NCBI RefSeq assembly: GCF_004022465.1
Contig: NZ_SAVA01000004.1
Span: forward strand, 323,222 to 387,221
DNA length: 64,000 nt
DNA from: Rhodobacter huangdaonensis
GTDB lineage: Bacteria; Pseudomonadota; Alphaproteobacteria; Rhodobacterales; Rhodobacteraceae
Direction of reading: 5' to 3'
In this document: positions 35,746-43,590 of the stretch, piece by piece
How positions within the stretch are numbered: position 1 is the first letter of the stretch
How the letters are laid out: each line of letters begins with the position of its first letter
Made by a program: the position numbers and the translations under genes
The notes under the pieces: model-generated
What the model saw: the letters and a program-made list of their open reading frames with translations, nothing else
What the model was told of the DNA's origin: nothing
The model's database searches: none

Positions 35746-36602
35746 GCCTTGCCGATCCCGCCCTCGAGCTGACCGCGCCGGTCGATGCCGACGAGCTGGC
35801 CCGCGCCCGCGCCCGGCGGCGCGAGCGGGTGCTGCGCTGGCTGCTGCCGAGCATCACCGTGGTGCTGCTGATCGTGCTGTGGGACCGCATCGTCGTCTGG
35901 AACGAGATCCCGCATTACATCCTGCCGGGGCCCGGCCTTGTTGCGCAAACGCTGGTCAAGGACGCGCCGATCCTGCTGCCGGCGCTTGGCGTCACGCAGC
36001 AGATCACGCTGATGGCGCTTGCGGTCGCGGTGCTGGGCGGCGTGGGGCTTGCGGTGCTCTTCAGTCTCAGCCGCTGGGCCGAGATGTGTTTCTACCCCTT
36101 CGCGGTGATCTTGCAGGTCACCCCGGTCGTCTCGATCGCGCCGCTGATCTTCATCTATGTCGACAACCGGCTGGCGGGGCTCTTGCTCTGCGCCTGGATC
36201 GTCGCCTTCTTCCCGATCCTGTCGAACACCACGCTCGGGCTGAATTCGACCGACCACAATTTGCGCGACCTCTACCGGATCTATGGCGCCACCCGCTGGC
36301 AGCGGCTGCGCTATCTGCAGATCCCGACGGCGCTGCCCTATTTCCTTGGCGGGCTGCGCATCGCCGGCGGGCTGAGCCTGATTGGTGCGGTGGTGGCGGA
36401 ATATGTCGCGGGCACCGGCGGCATCGGCTCGGGCCTGGCCTTCCGCATCCTCGAGGCGGGATACCGGCTGAACATCCCGCGGATGTTCGCGGCGCTCGCC
36501 CTCATTGCGCTGACCGGCGTCGTCATCTTCGCGGTGCTGAGCCTGGTGACGCACCTGATGCTTCACAAATGGCACGAGAGTGCCATCAAACGGGAGAATT
36601 GA
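35742..36602 (+). CDS. ABC transporter permease (NitT/TauT family)
   Basis: A 286-residue permease with about six membrane helices after a cytoplasmic N terminus of 35 residues. The binding-protein-dependent transport loop is LRDLYRIYGATRWQRLRYLQIPTALPYF, of which the EAA-like core is YRIYGATRWQRL. The end (ALIALTGVVIFAVLSLV) is typical of TauC/SsuC/ThiX-type permeases. Starts inside the stop codon of the ATPase gene and ends one base into the start of the amidohydrolase gene (TGATG). Confidence 0.92.
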   Translation: MSLADPALELTAPVDADELARARARRRERVLRWLLPSITVVLLIVLWDRIVVWNEIPHYILPGPGLVAQTLVKDAPILLPALGVTQQITLMALAVAVLGGVGLAVLFSLSRWAEMCFYPFAVILQVTPVVSIAPLIFIYVDNRLAGLLLCAWIVAFFPILSNTTLGLNSTDHNLRDLYRIYGATRWQRLRYLQIPTALPYFLGGLRIAGGLSLIGAVVAEYVAGTGGIGSGLAFRILEAGYRLNIPRMFAALALIALTGVVIFAVLSLVTHLMLHKWHESAIKREN

Positions 36603-37870
36603 TGGATTTTTGCGTTCTGCCCAGCGGCACGTATCGTCTGATCAATCTGAAAACCCCGGCCTGCCTCCTCGGACAAGAGGGCGACCTCGCCCAGATCGAC
36701 CTGGCCATCTCGGATGGCCGGATCGTCGCGGCGGTGCCGCCCGACGCGCCTGTGGTGGACATGGCCGGCAAGATGGTTTTTCCGGCCTTCGTCGACATGC
36801 ACACGCATCTCGACAAGGGCCATATCTGGCCGCGCGCGGCGAACCCCGACGGCACGTTCGAGGGGGCGCTGGCCACCGTCGGCGCCGACCGGGTGGCGAA
36901 CTGGTCGGCCGAGGACGTGCGCGCGCGGATGGAGTTTGCGCTGCGCTGTGCCTGGGCGCATGGCACGCGCGCGGTCCGCACCCATCTCGACAGCCTCGCG
37001 CCGCAGGACGCAATCTCCTTCCCGGTCTTCGCCGAGCTGCGCGAGGACTGGGCGGGCCGGATCGCGCTGCAGGGCGCATGCCTCGTGCCGATCGACAGCG
37101 TCGAGGAGGGCGGCCCCTTCGGCCGCACCGCGGCGATCGTCGCAGGTTCGGGCGGCGTGCTCGGCGCCGTCACCTATCCGGTCCCCGACCTGCGCCGGCG
37201 GCTGCGGGTGTTCTTCGACCACGCGGCGCGGCGCGGGCTGCAGGCCGACTTCCACGTCGACGAGACCGGCGATGCCTCGGTCGCGACGCTGAAGGTGATC
37301 GCCGAGGTGGCGCTGGAGGTGGGCTTCGACGCGCCGGTGACGGTGGGGCATTGCTGCTCGCTCGCCGTGCAGCCCGAGGCCGAGGCGGCGCGCACGCTCG
37401 ACCTTGTGGCCAGGGCCGGGCTGAACGTCGTCAGCCTGCCGATGTGCAACATGTATCTGCAGGACCGCACGCCCGGCCGCACGCCGCGCTGGCGCGGGGT
37501 GACGCTGGTGCACGAGATGGCGGCGCGCGGCATCAATGTCAGCTTTGCCTCCGACAACACCCGCGATCCGTTCTATGCCTATGGCGATCTCGACATGATC
37601 GAGGTGATGCGCGAGGCGACGCGGATCTCGCATCTCGACCACGCGGGCACCGACTGGCCGCGCGCCTTCACCGCGAACCCCGCCCGCGCCTGCGGCATTG
37701 ACGCGCCCTCGCTTGCCCCGGGCGCGCCCGCCGATCTGGTGATCTGCCGCGCCCGCAGCTGGACCGAGCTCTTCGCCCGCCCGCAGGCCGACCGCATCGT
37801 GCTGCGCGCCGGCCGGCAGATCGACCGCACCCTTCCCGATTATTCCGAACTCGACGGACTGATGACATGA
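36602..37870 (+). CDS. CodA-like metal-dependent amidohydrolase (cytosine-deaminase family)
   Basis: A 422-residue TIM-barrel amidohydrolase. Metal ligands are visible in order: DMHTHLDKGHIWP, then FHVDETGD, then VGHCCSLAVQP, and finally FASDNTRDPFYAYGDLDM, matching the cytosine/isoguanine/creatinine deaminase branch. It should hydrolyse an exocyclic amino group or a ring amide in the cytoplasm. The residues that make CodA specific for cytosine cannot be judged here. It overlaps the permease stop and the next start, so it is tightly coupled to the transporter. Confidence 0.85.
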   Translation: MDFCVLPSGTYRLINLKTPACLLGQEGDLAQIDLAISDGRIVAAVPPDAPVVDMAGKMVFPAFVDMHTHLDKGHIWPRAANPDGTFEGALATVGADRVANWSAEDVRARMEFALRCAWAHGTRAVRTHLDSLAPQDAISFPVFAELREDWAGRIALQGACLVPIDSVEEGGPFGRTAAIVAGSGGVLGAVTYPVPDLRRRLRVFFDHAARRGLQADFHVDETGDASVATLKVIAEVALEVGFDAPVTVGHCCSLAVQPEAEAARTLDLVARAGLNVVSLPMCNMYLQDRTPGRTPRWRGVTLVHEMAARGINVSFASDNTRDPFYAYGDLDMIEVMREATRISHLDHAGTDWPRAFTANPARACGIDAPSLAPGAPADLVICRARSWTELFARPQADRIVLRAGRQIDRTLPDYSELDGLMT

Positions 37871-39261
37871 ACATTGATGCTGCAAAGGCCGCGCTCGCCG
37901 ATCTCGAGCTTGACGACAATCCCGCCTCGATCCGCTCGAAAAGCCGGGATTTCTTCTGGTATTCGCCGGTGCTGAAGGCGCGGCTCGATCACGTCGTCGC
38001 CGATTTCGTCGTCTCGCCGCGCGACGAGGCCGAGGTGATCGAGGTGCTGCGGACCTGTTACGCCCATGACGTGCCGGTCACCGTGCGCGGCGCCGGCACC
38101 GGCAATTACGGTCAGGCGATGCCGCTGGCGGGCGGCTGCGTGATGCATCTGAAGAACATGAACCGGATCCGCGAGATCGCCCCCGGCCGGGTGGTGGCGG
38201 AACCGGGCATCGTGATCCGCGACCTCGATGCGCAGACGAAGGCGCAGTCCGGGCAGGAGCTGCGGATGATGCCCTCGACCGCCGCCACGGCGACGCTCGG
38301 CGGTTTCATCGCCGGCGGCTCGGGTGGCGTGGGCTCGGTGCGTTGGGGCGCGCTGCGCGATCTGGGCAATATCCTGCGGCTGCGCGTGGTCTCGATGGAG
38401 GCCGAACCGCAGATCCACGAATTCACCGGCGAGGAGCTGCACCGGGTCAGCCACGCCTATGGCACGAACGGCATCATCACCGAGATCGAGATGCCGCTCG
38501 CCCCGGCCTATGACTGGGTCTCGACCGTTCTGACCTTCCCCGATTTCGCCGAGGCCGCGCGCTTTGGCGCCGAACTCGCGGCCGAGGACGGGATTCTGGT
38601 CAAGCTCGTCACCGTCTGCGAGGCGCCGATCGCTGCGCAGTACTTCCAGCGCTTCAAGGGCCATGTCGACGCGGGCGACACCACCTTGCAGCTGATGGTC
38701 GCGCCGCAGTCGATGCCGGCGCTCGAGACCTTCCTCGCGCGCTGGCCGGCGGGCCGGATGATCTTCCGCTCGGACGCGAACGACTGGAGCCGCGACCCGG
38801 GCGTCGCCTATGAATACGGCTGGAACCACACCACGCTGCGCGCGCTGAAGGTCGATCCCGACATCACCTATCTGCAGGTGCGCTATCATGGCGCCGATTT
38901 CCTCGAGGTGATCGAGGCGGTCCGTGCCCGTTTCGGCGCCGAGCTGATGCAGCACCTCGAGGTGATGCGCGAGCATGGCCAGGTGATCTATGCCGGGCTG
39001 ACCATGGTGCGGTTCACCACCGAGGAACGGCTCGAGGAGATCGTGCGCGAGCACGAGGAGATGGGCGCGATGATCTTCAACCCGCACCGCTACACGCTGG
39101 AAGAAGGCGGGCGGCAGTCGGCCGACGCGCGCCAGCTTGCCTTCAAGCGCGAGGCGGATCCGAAGGGACTTCTGAACCCCGGCAAGATGATCGCCTGGGA
39201 CGTGCCGGACTGGGGCTACGAGACGATCTATGCCTATGCCGGGATGAGGGCGGCGGAATGA
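37867..39261 (+). CDS. GlcD-type FAD-binding oxidoreductase
   Basis: A 464-residue protein with a PCMH-type FAD domain: DFVVSPRDEAEVIEVLR, then VPVTVRGAGTGNYGQAMPL (the FAD pyrophosphate loop), then TAATATLGGFIAGGSGG. The C-terminal part differs from glycolate oxidase and lacks iron-sulfur cysteine motifs. It would oxidise a hydroxyl or ring carbon using FAD. It is coupled to the amidohydrolase by ATGA (37867-37870). Exact reaction unknown. Confidence 0.85.
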   Translation: MNIDAAKAALADLELDDNPASIRSKSRDFFWYSPVLKARLDHVVADFVVSPRDEAEVIEVLRTCYAHDVPVTVRGAGTGNYGQAMPLAGGCVMHLKNMNRIREIAPGRVVAEPGIVIRDLDAQTKAQSGQELRMMPSTAATATLGGFIAGGSGGVGSVRWGALRDLGNILRLRVVSMEAEPQIHEFTGEELHRVSHAYGTNGIITEIEMPLAPAYDWVSTVLTFPDFAEAARFGAELAAEDGILVKLVTVCEAPIAAQYFQRFKGHVDAGDTTLQLMVAPQSMPALETFLARWPAGRMIFRSDANDWSRDPGVAYEYGWNHTTLRALKVDPDITYLQVRYHGADFLEVIEAVRARFGAELMQHLEVMREHGQVIYAGLTMVRFTTEERLEEIVREHEEMGAMIFNPHRYTLEEGGRQSADARQLAFKREADPKGLLNPGKMIAWDVPDWGYETIYAYAGMRAAE

Positions 39262-39330
39262 CCGGCGCCGGCACCTGCGGCAGGGGGCAGAGTGAGGAGT
39301 TGGGCCAAGAAAAAGCCGCTCTGCCTTTCC

Positions 39331-39372
39331 TTGGAAAAATACTCCCGCCGGAGGCGTCCGCGGGCGGGGCCG
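39331..39372. repeat. Partial intergenic element, copy C
   Basis: CCTTGGAAAAATACTCCCGCC with adjoining GGAGGC and GC-rich block is, on the minus strand, GCCTCCGGCGGGAGTATTTTTCC. It is related to the GGGA(T/G)TATTT part of copies A, B and D. Lies in the 127-nt gap inside the operon. Confidence 0.5.
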
Positions 39373-39388
39373 GGAGCGGAGGGCGGGG

Positions 39389-39970
39389 ATGACGCGCGCG
39401 CTGGTCCTTTTCGCCCATCCCTGCGCCGAAAGCTTCTCGGCGGCGCTGCACCGGCACGTGTGCGATACGCTTTCGGCGCGGGGCTGGCAGGTCGACGATT
39501 GCGATCTCTACGCCGAGGGCTTTGCGCCGGTGCTGAGCGCGGCCGAGCGGCGCGGCTATCACGACATCGGGCCGAACCTCGATCCGGTGGCGGGTCACGT
39601 TGCGCGGCTGCGCGCCGCCGAGGCGCTGGTGCTGGTGTTCCCGGTCTGGAACATGGGCTATCCGGCGATCCTGAAGGGGTTTCTCGACCGGGTGTTCCTG
39701 CCCGGCGTGTCGTTTCGGATGGAGAACGGCCAGACCGTGCCGAACCTCACCCATATCCGCCGGCTTGCCGCGGTGACGACCTATGGCGGCTCGCGCTGGC
39801 GCACCTTTCTGGCGGGCGATCCGCCGCGTCGGCTGGTCACCCGCCATCTGCGCTACATCACCCGGCCCGAGCGTTTCCGCTTCCTCGCGTTGCATGACAT
39901 GAACCGCGTGACCGAGGCCGGGCGCGCGGCCTTCCTGACCCGCGTCGGCCGCGCGATGGAGGCGTTCTGA
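39389..39970 (+). CDS. Flavodoxin-fold NAD(P)H oxidoreductase (first of a tandem pair)
   Basis: A 193-residue protein of the NQO1/YwrO/MdaB flavodoxin-like family. The N terminus RALVLFAHPCAESFSAAL binds the FMN/FAD phosphate, and LVLVFPVWNMGYPAILKGFLDRVF supplies the flavin-site loop. Such enzymes reduce quinones or other acceptors with NAD(P)H. About 30% of positions match the next protein by eye, so the two look like diverged duplicates. In this operon it may reduce a heterocyclic intermediate or regenerate a flavin. Confidence 0.85.
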   Translation: MTRALVLFAHPCAESFSAALHRHVCDTLSARGWQVDDCDLYAEGFAPVLSAAERRGYHDIGPNLDPVAGHVARLRAAEALVLVFPVWNMGYPAILKGFLDRVFLPGVSFRMENGQTVPNLTHIRRLAAVTTYGGSRWRTFLAGDPPRRLVTRHLRYITRPERFRFLALHDMNRVTEAGRAAFLTRVGRAMEAF

Positions 39971-40596
39971 TGCGCGCGCTTGTCGTCTATTGTCACCCGC
40001 GCGCCGACAGCTTCAACGCCGCCGTGCGCGACGTGGTGCTGGAAAAGCTGGCCGCCGCCGGGGCCGAGACCCGGCTGATCGACCTTTACGCCGAGGGCTT
40101 CGAGCCGGTGATGTCGGGGCCCGAGAACGCCGCCTATCTCGACCTGACGATCGGCACCGATCACATGGCCGCTCATGTCGCGGCGATCCGCTGGTGCGAC
40201 ACGCTGATCTTCGTCTATCCGACCTGGTGGTACGGGCTGCCGGCGATGCTGAAGGGGTGGCTCGACCGGGTGCTGCTGCCGGACGTGGCCTTCCTGATGC
40301 CCGAGGGCGAGAACGGCACGATCCGCCCGGGGCTGCGCCACATCACCCGGCTTGGCGTCTTCACCACCGGCGGCGCCTCGCGGCTGCTGACCTTCTTCGT
40401 CGGAGCGCCGGGGCGACGCACGCTGCTGCGCGGGCTTGGGCTCTTGTGCAAGCCCGGCAAGCGCACCGCCTTCGCCATGCATTACCTGATGGACAGTTCC
40501 ACCCCGAAAACCCGCGCGCGGCACCTGCAACGGGTCGCGCGCCAGATGGACCGGCTGATCGGGCCGGTGCCGCAACGACAGGAGGTCAAGGCATGA
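39970..40596 (+). CDS. Flavodoxin-fold NAD(P)H oxidoreductase (second of a tandem pair)
   Basis: A 208-residue NQO1/YwrO-like protein starting ALVVYCHPRADSFNAAV, with the hallmark IFVYPTWWYGLPAMLKGWLDRVL. The ATG overlaps the stop codon of the first oxidoreductase gene (39968-39972), and its own stop overlaps the creatininase start (ATGA). The PTWWYG loop is closer to classical family members than in the first copy. Probably an FMN- or FAD-dependent two-electron reductase; substrate unknown. Confidence 0.85.
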   Translation: MRALVVYCHPRADSFNAAVRDVVLEKLAAAGAETRLIDLYAEGFEPVMSGPENAAYLDLTIGTDHMAAHVAAIRWCDTLIFVYPTWWYGLPAMLKGWLDRVLLPDVAFLMPEGENGTIRPGLRHITRLGVFTTGGASRLLTFFVGAPGRRTLLRGLGLLCKPGKRTAFAMHYLMDSSTPKTRARHLQRVARQMDRLIGPVPQRQEVKA

Positions 40597-41387
40597 CCCA
40601 CCACGACTGGGCGTTCCACCGCGCGCCCGCTTTCAAGGGGCTCGATCCGATGACGACCGTCGCGATCCTGCCCACCGCCGCGATCGAGCAGCACGGGCCG
40701 CATCTGCCGGTGGGCACCGATACGCTGATCATGGAGGGGATGCTCGCCGAGCTGCGCCGGCAGCTCGATGCCGCGCCCGATGCGCCCGCGGTGCGGATCC
40801 TGCCGGTGCAGGCGGTGGGCAAGTCGAACGAGCATCTGTGGGCGCCCGGCACCGCCACGCTGAGCGCCGAGACGGCGCTGAGCGCATGGGTCGAGATCGG
40901 GCTTTCGGTGGCGCGGGCGGGGATCCGCAAGATCGTGCTGGTGAACAGCCATGGCGGCAACCTTGACCTGGTGTCGATCCTGTCGCGCGAGCTGCGGGTG
41001 CGGGCGGGGATGTTCGCGGTGAAATGCCAGTGGACCGCCTTCGGCCATCCCGAGGGGATGTATCCGGCGAAGGAGCTGGCCTATGGCATCCATGGCGGCG
41101 ATGTCGAGACCTCGCTGATGCTGGCCTTCAACCCGGAGACCGTGGACATGGGCGCGGCGCAGGATTTCGCCTCGAGCGCCGAGACCGGGCTGATCTCGCC
41201 GGTGGGGCCGATCTCCTATGGCTGGATCGCCTCCGATGTGAACCCGCTCGGCGCCGTTGGCAATGCCGCCGCGGCGACGGCGGGGAAGGGCCGGGCGACG
41301 GCCGCGCATCAGGTGGCAGGTTTTGTCGAGCTGTTGCGCAAGGTGGCGGCGCAGCCGCTCGACGGGTTCGCGCCGGTTGCCGGGTGA
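40593..41387 (+). CDS. Creatininase-family amidohydrolase
   Basis: A 264-residue member of the creatininase superfamily. Metal ligands are visible: Glu32 and His34 in AIEQHGPHLP, Asp43 in VGTDTLI, the His in VNSHGGN and the Glu in HGGDVETS. Family members open creatinine, deformylate pyrimidine intermediates in flavin synthesis (ArfB) or process mycofactocin (MftE), so cyclic amide or formamide hydrolysis is expected. As the last gene of the operon it is a good candidate for the ring-opening or deformylating step. GGAGG is at 40581-40585. Confidence 0.88.
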   Translation: MTHHDWAFHRAPAFKGLDPMTTVAILPTAAIEQHGPHLPVGTDTLIMEGMLAELRRQLDAAPDAPAVRILPVQAVGKSNEHLWAPGTATLSAETALSAWVEIGLSVARAGIRKIVLVNSHGGNLDLVSILSRELRVRAGMFAVKCQWTAFGHPEGMYPAKELAYGIHGGDVETSLMLAFNPETVDMGAAQDFASSAETGLISPVGPISYGWIASDVNPLGAVGNAAAATAGKGRATAAHQVAGFVELLRKVAAQPLDGFAPVAG

Positions 41388-41393
41388 CGCGCG

Positions 41394-41445
41394 CCGGGGG
41401 CTTCGCGCCCCCGGACCCCGCGAGGTATTTGCGGCAAGATGAAAG
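41394..41445. repeat. Intergenic element, copy D (hairpin plus TATTTGCGGCAA)
   Basis: CCGGGGGC (41394-41401) pairs with GCCCCCGG (41407-41414), followed by ACCCCGCGAGGTATTTGCGG and CAAGATGAAAG. The layout matches the left halves of copies A and B. It lies at the convergent 3' ends of the creatininase gene and fmt and may double as a terminator. Confidence 0.65.
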
Positions 41446-41473
41446 CCGGGCCGTCAGGCGCGGCGAGGGCCGG

Positions 41474-42370
41474 TCAGGCGAGGTGATCGGGCAGGGTGAG
41501 GCCCTTCAGCACCTCGGCGGCGGGCATCGGGCGTTTGCCCTCGCGCTGCGCCTCGAGCACCTCGAGGGCACCAGTGCCGCAGGCCACGGTGAAGCCGCCG
41601 AGCACCTGTCCGGGCGTGCCGCTGCCGGGCGCCGGGGCGGCGCGCAGCAGTTTCAGCCGTTCCTCGCCCGCAAGGCACCACGCGCCCGGGAAGGGGGAAA
41701 GGCCGTTCACCTGGTGCACGAGCTCCGCCGCCGGGCGGGACCAGTCGATCCGCGCCTCGGCCTTGTCGATCTTCGCCGCATAGGTGACGCCCGTTTCGGG
41801 CTGCGGCTCGGGGCTGAGGGTATCGAGCCGGTCGAGCGCCTCGAGGATCAGCGTGGCGCCCATCTCGCTCAGCCGGTCGTGCAGCGCGCCGGTGGTCTCG
41901 GTTGCGCCGATCGGGGTGGTGGCGCGCAGCAGAACCGGGCCGGTGTCGAGCCCCGCCTCCATCTGCATGATGCACAGCCCGGTCTCGGCATCGCCCGCCA
42001 TGATCGCGCGGTGGATCGGCGCGGCACCGCGCCAGCGCGGCAGGAGCGAGGCGTGGATGTTCAGGCAGCCGTGCCGCGGCGCGTCAAGCAGCGCCTGCGG
42101 CAGGATCAGCCCGTAGGCCACCACCACCGCGACATCGGCCCCGAGCGCGGCGAAGGCGGCGCGGTCTTCCTCGGCACGGAAGTTGCGCGGCGTGCGCACC
42201 GGCAGGCCGAGCTCGAGCGCCTTCATGTGCACCGGCGTCGGGCGGTCCTTCTTGCCGCGGCCGGCGGGGCGGGGCGGCTGCGAATAGACCGCGACCACCT
42301 GATGATGCGCCGCCAGCGCCGCGAGCACCGGCACGGAAAACTCGGGCGTGCCCATGAAGACGACGCGCAT
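41474..42370 (-). CDS. fmt: Methionyl-tRNA formyltransferase
   Basis: A 298-residue Fmt, which formylates initiator Met-tRNA from 10-formyl-tetrahydrofolate. The start MRVVFMGTPEFSVPVL, the folate and catalytic stretch CLNIHASLLPRWRGAAPIHRAI (Asn and His of the active site) and the Asp-bearing QMEAGLDTGPVL are complete. The C-terminal OB-like domain is present (YAAKIDKAEARIDW). It is the last gene of a def, def-like, fmt operon. The start lies 4 nt after the def-like stop codon. Confidence 0.96.
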   Translation of the reverse strand: MRVVFMGTPEFSVPVLAALAAHHQVVAVYSQPPRPAGRGKKDRPTPVHMKALELGLPVRTPRNFRAEEDRAAFAALGADVAVVVAYGLILPQALLDAPRHGCLNIHASLLPRWRGAAPIHRAIMAGDAETGLCIMQMEAGLDTGPVLLRATTPIGATETTGALHDRLSEMGATLILEALDRLDTLSPEPQPETGVTYAAKIDKAEARIDWSRPAAELVHQVNGLSPFPGAWCLAGEERLKLLRAAPAPGSGTPGQVLGGFTVACGTGALEVLEAQREGKRPMPAAEVLKGLTLPDHLA

Positions 42371-42374
42371 CGGC

Positions 42375-42875
42375 TTACCTCCGGGTGAGTTTCGCCGCTT
42401 TCTGCACCAGCATCTTGCGGCGCAGCGGTGAGAGATGGTCGAGATAGGTTTTGCCGTTCAGATGGTCGATCTGATGCTGCACCGAGGTCGCCCAGAGCCC
42501 GACGAAGTCGCGCTCCTCGGTCTCGCCCGCCTCGTTCAGGAAGCGCACGGTGACGGCGCGGGGCCGTTCGATCGTGGCGAAGACGCCGGGCAGGTTGGGC
42601 GAGGCCTCGTCGTGGCGGCGCAGCTGCACCGAGGCATGCAGCACCTCGGGGTTCGCCATCTTCACCGCCTGACCGCGCTTGTCCGAGGCATCGACGACGG
42701 CAAGCCGCAGCATGATGCCGATCTGCGGCGCGGCAAGGCCGACGCCCGGCATCGCCTCCATCGTCTCGACCATGTCGTCCCAGATCATCCGCACCGTCTC
42801 GGTCACCGCCGTCACCGGCTCGGCGGCCGTGTGCAGGCGGCGGTCCTCATAGGGAATGAAGGGGCGCACCGCCAT
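42375..42875 (-). CDS. Peptide deformylase paralogue lacking catalytic residues
   Basis: A 166-residue deformylase fold protein. Motif 1 is intact (GVGLAAPQIG). In motif 2 the metal-binding Cys of EGCLS is Ser92 (EASPNLP), and in motif 3 the general-base Glu of HExxH is Gln135 (QHQIDHL), although both histidines remain. It should therefore be catalytically inactive or strongly altered. It sits between active def and fmt, starting inside the def stop codon (TGATG). A ribosome-associated or regulatory role is possible; I cannot name one. Confidence 0.88.
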   Translation of the reverse strand: MAVRPFIPYEDRRLHTAAEPVTAVTETVRMIWDDMVETMEAMPGVGLAAPQIGIMLRLAVVDASDKRGQAVKMANPEVLHASVQLRRHDEASPNLPGVFATIERPRAVTVRFLNEAGETEERDFVGLWATSVQHQIDHLNGKTYLDHLSPLRRKMLVQKAAKLTRR

Positions 42876-43417
42876 CAGAGGATGCTCTGATCCTTCGCGG
42901 CGCGGGCGCGCTCGCGTTTCAGCTTTTCCATCTTGCGGGTGATCATCTGCCGCTTCAGGGGGCCGAGGTAGTCGATGAAGAGCTTGCCGTCGAGGTGGTC
43001 GTTCTCGTGCTGGGCGCAGGTGGCCCAGAGCCCGTCGAACTGCTCCTCGTGGATCTGCCCGTCAAGGCCGAGCCAGCGCATCCGCACCTCGCGCGGGCGG
43101 GTCACCTCGGCGTATTGATCGGGGATCGAGAGGCAGCCTTCCTCGTAGACGTTGGTCTCTTCCGAGGTCCAGGTGACCTCGGGGTTGAGCATCACCATCG
43201 GCGCCGGGGCGGTGGCCTTGTCCTTGACGCAATCCATCACGAAGAGGCGCTTGAGCACGCCGACCTGCGGCGCGGCAAGGCCGACGCCCGGGGCTTCATA
43301 CATCGTGGCAAGCATGTCATCGGCAAGTTTGCGGATCTCGTCGTCGACGGTGACGACGGGGGCGCAATGCTTCTTGAGCCGGGGGTCGGGATGGATCAGG
43401 ATCGGGCGCAGTGTCAT
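42875..43417 (-). CDS. def: Peptide deformylase
   Basis: A 180-residue iron/zinc deformylase that removes formyl groups from nascent N termini. All three motifs are complete: GVGLAAPQVG (46-53 region), EGCLSIP with Cys95, and QHENDHLDG with His137, Glu138 and His141. It is the first gene of the operon with the inactive paralogue and fmt. Its promoter region is the dyad-rich gap shared with the divergent PatB-like gene. Confidence 0.96.
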   Translation of the reverse strand: MTLRPILIHPDPRLKKHCAPVVTVDDEIRKLADDMLATMYEAPGVGLAAPQVGVLKRLFVMDCVKDKATAPAPMVMLNPEVTWTSEETNVYEEGCLSIPDQYAEVTRPREVRMRWLGLDGQIHEEQFDGLWATCAQHENDHLDGKLFIDYLGPLKRQMITRKMEKLKRERARAAKDQSIL

Positions 43418-43472
43418 GGCGTTGATGTAGGGGATGGCGCGACGCCGTGCAATGGCCTGGTGAAATCGGAAA

Positions 43473-43537
43473 AACGTTCCATGTTGATTGAAAATTCAGG
43501 GAATAATTCCCGATGAATTGATCTTCATCGGAACGTT
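43473..43537. promoter_or_regulatory. Nested dyads between def and the PatB-like gene
   Basis: AACGTTCC (43473-43480) and GGAACGTT (43530-43537) are symmetric about position 43505, which is also the centre of the palindrome GGGAATAATTCCC (43499-43511). A further dyad CGATGAA (43511-43517)/TTCATCG (43524-43530) overlaps it. The region is AT-rich compared with its surroundings and lies 54-118 nt upstream of the PatB-like start. It looks like an operator for one or more dimeric regulators; no regulator gene is adjacent. Confidence 0.5.
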
Positions 43538-43590
43538 GTGCTGCGATATTCATCCGGGAAGGACTAAAATTTCGACAGGAGCGTGAAGAC

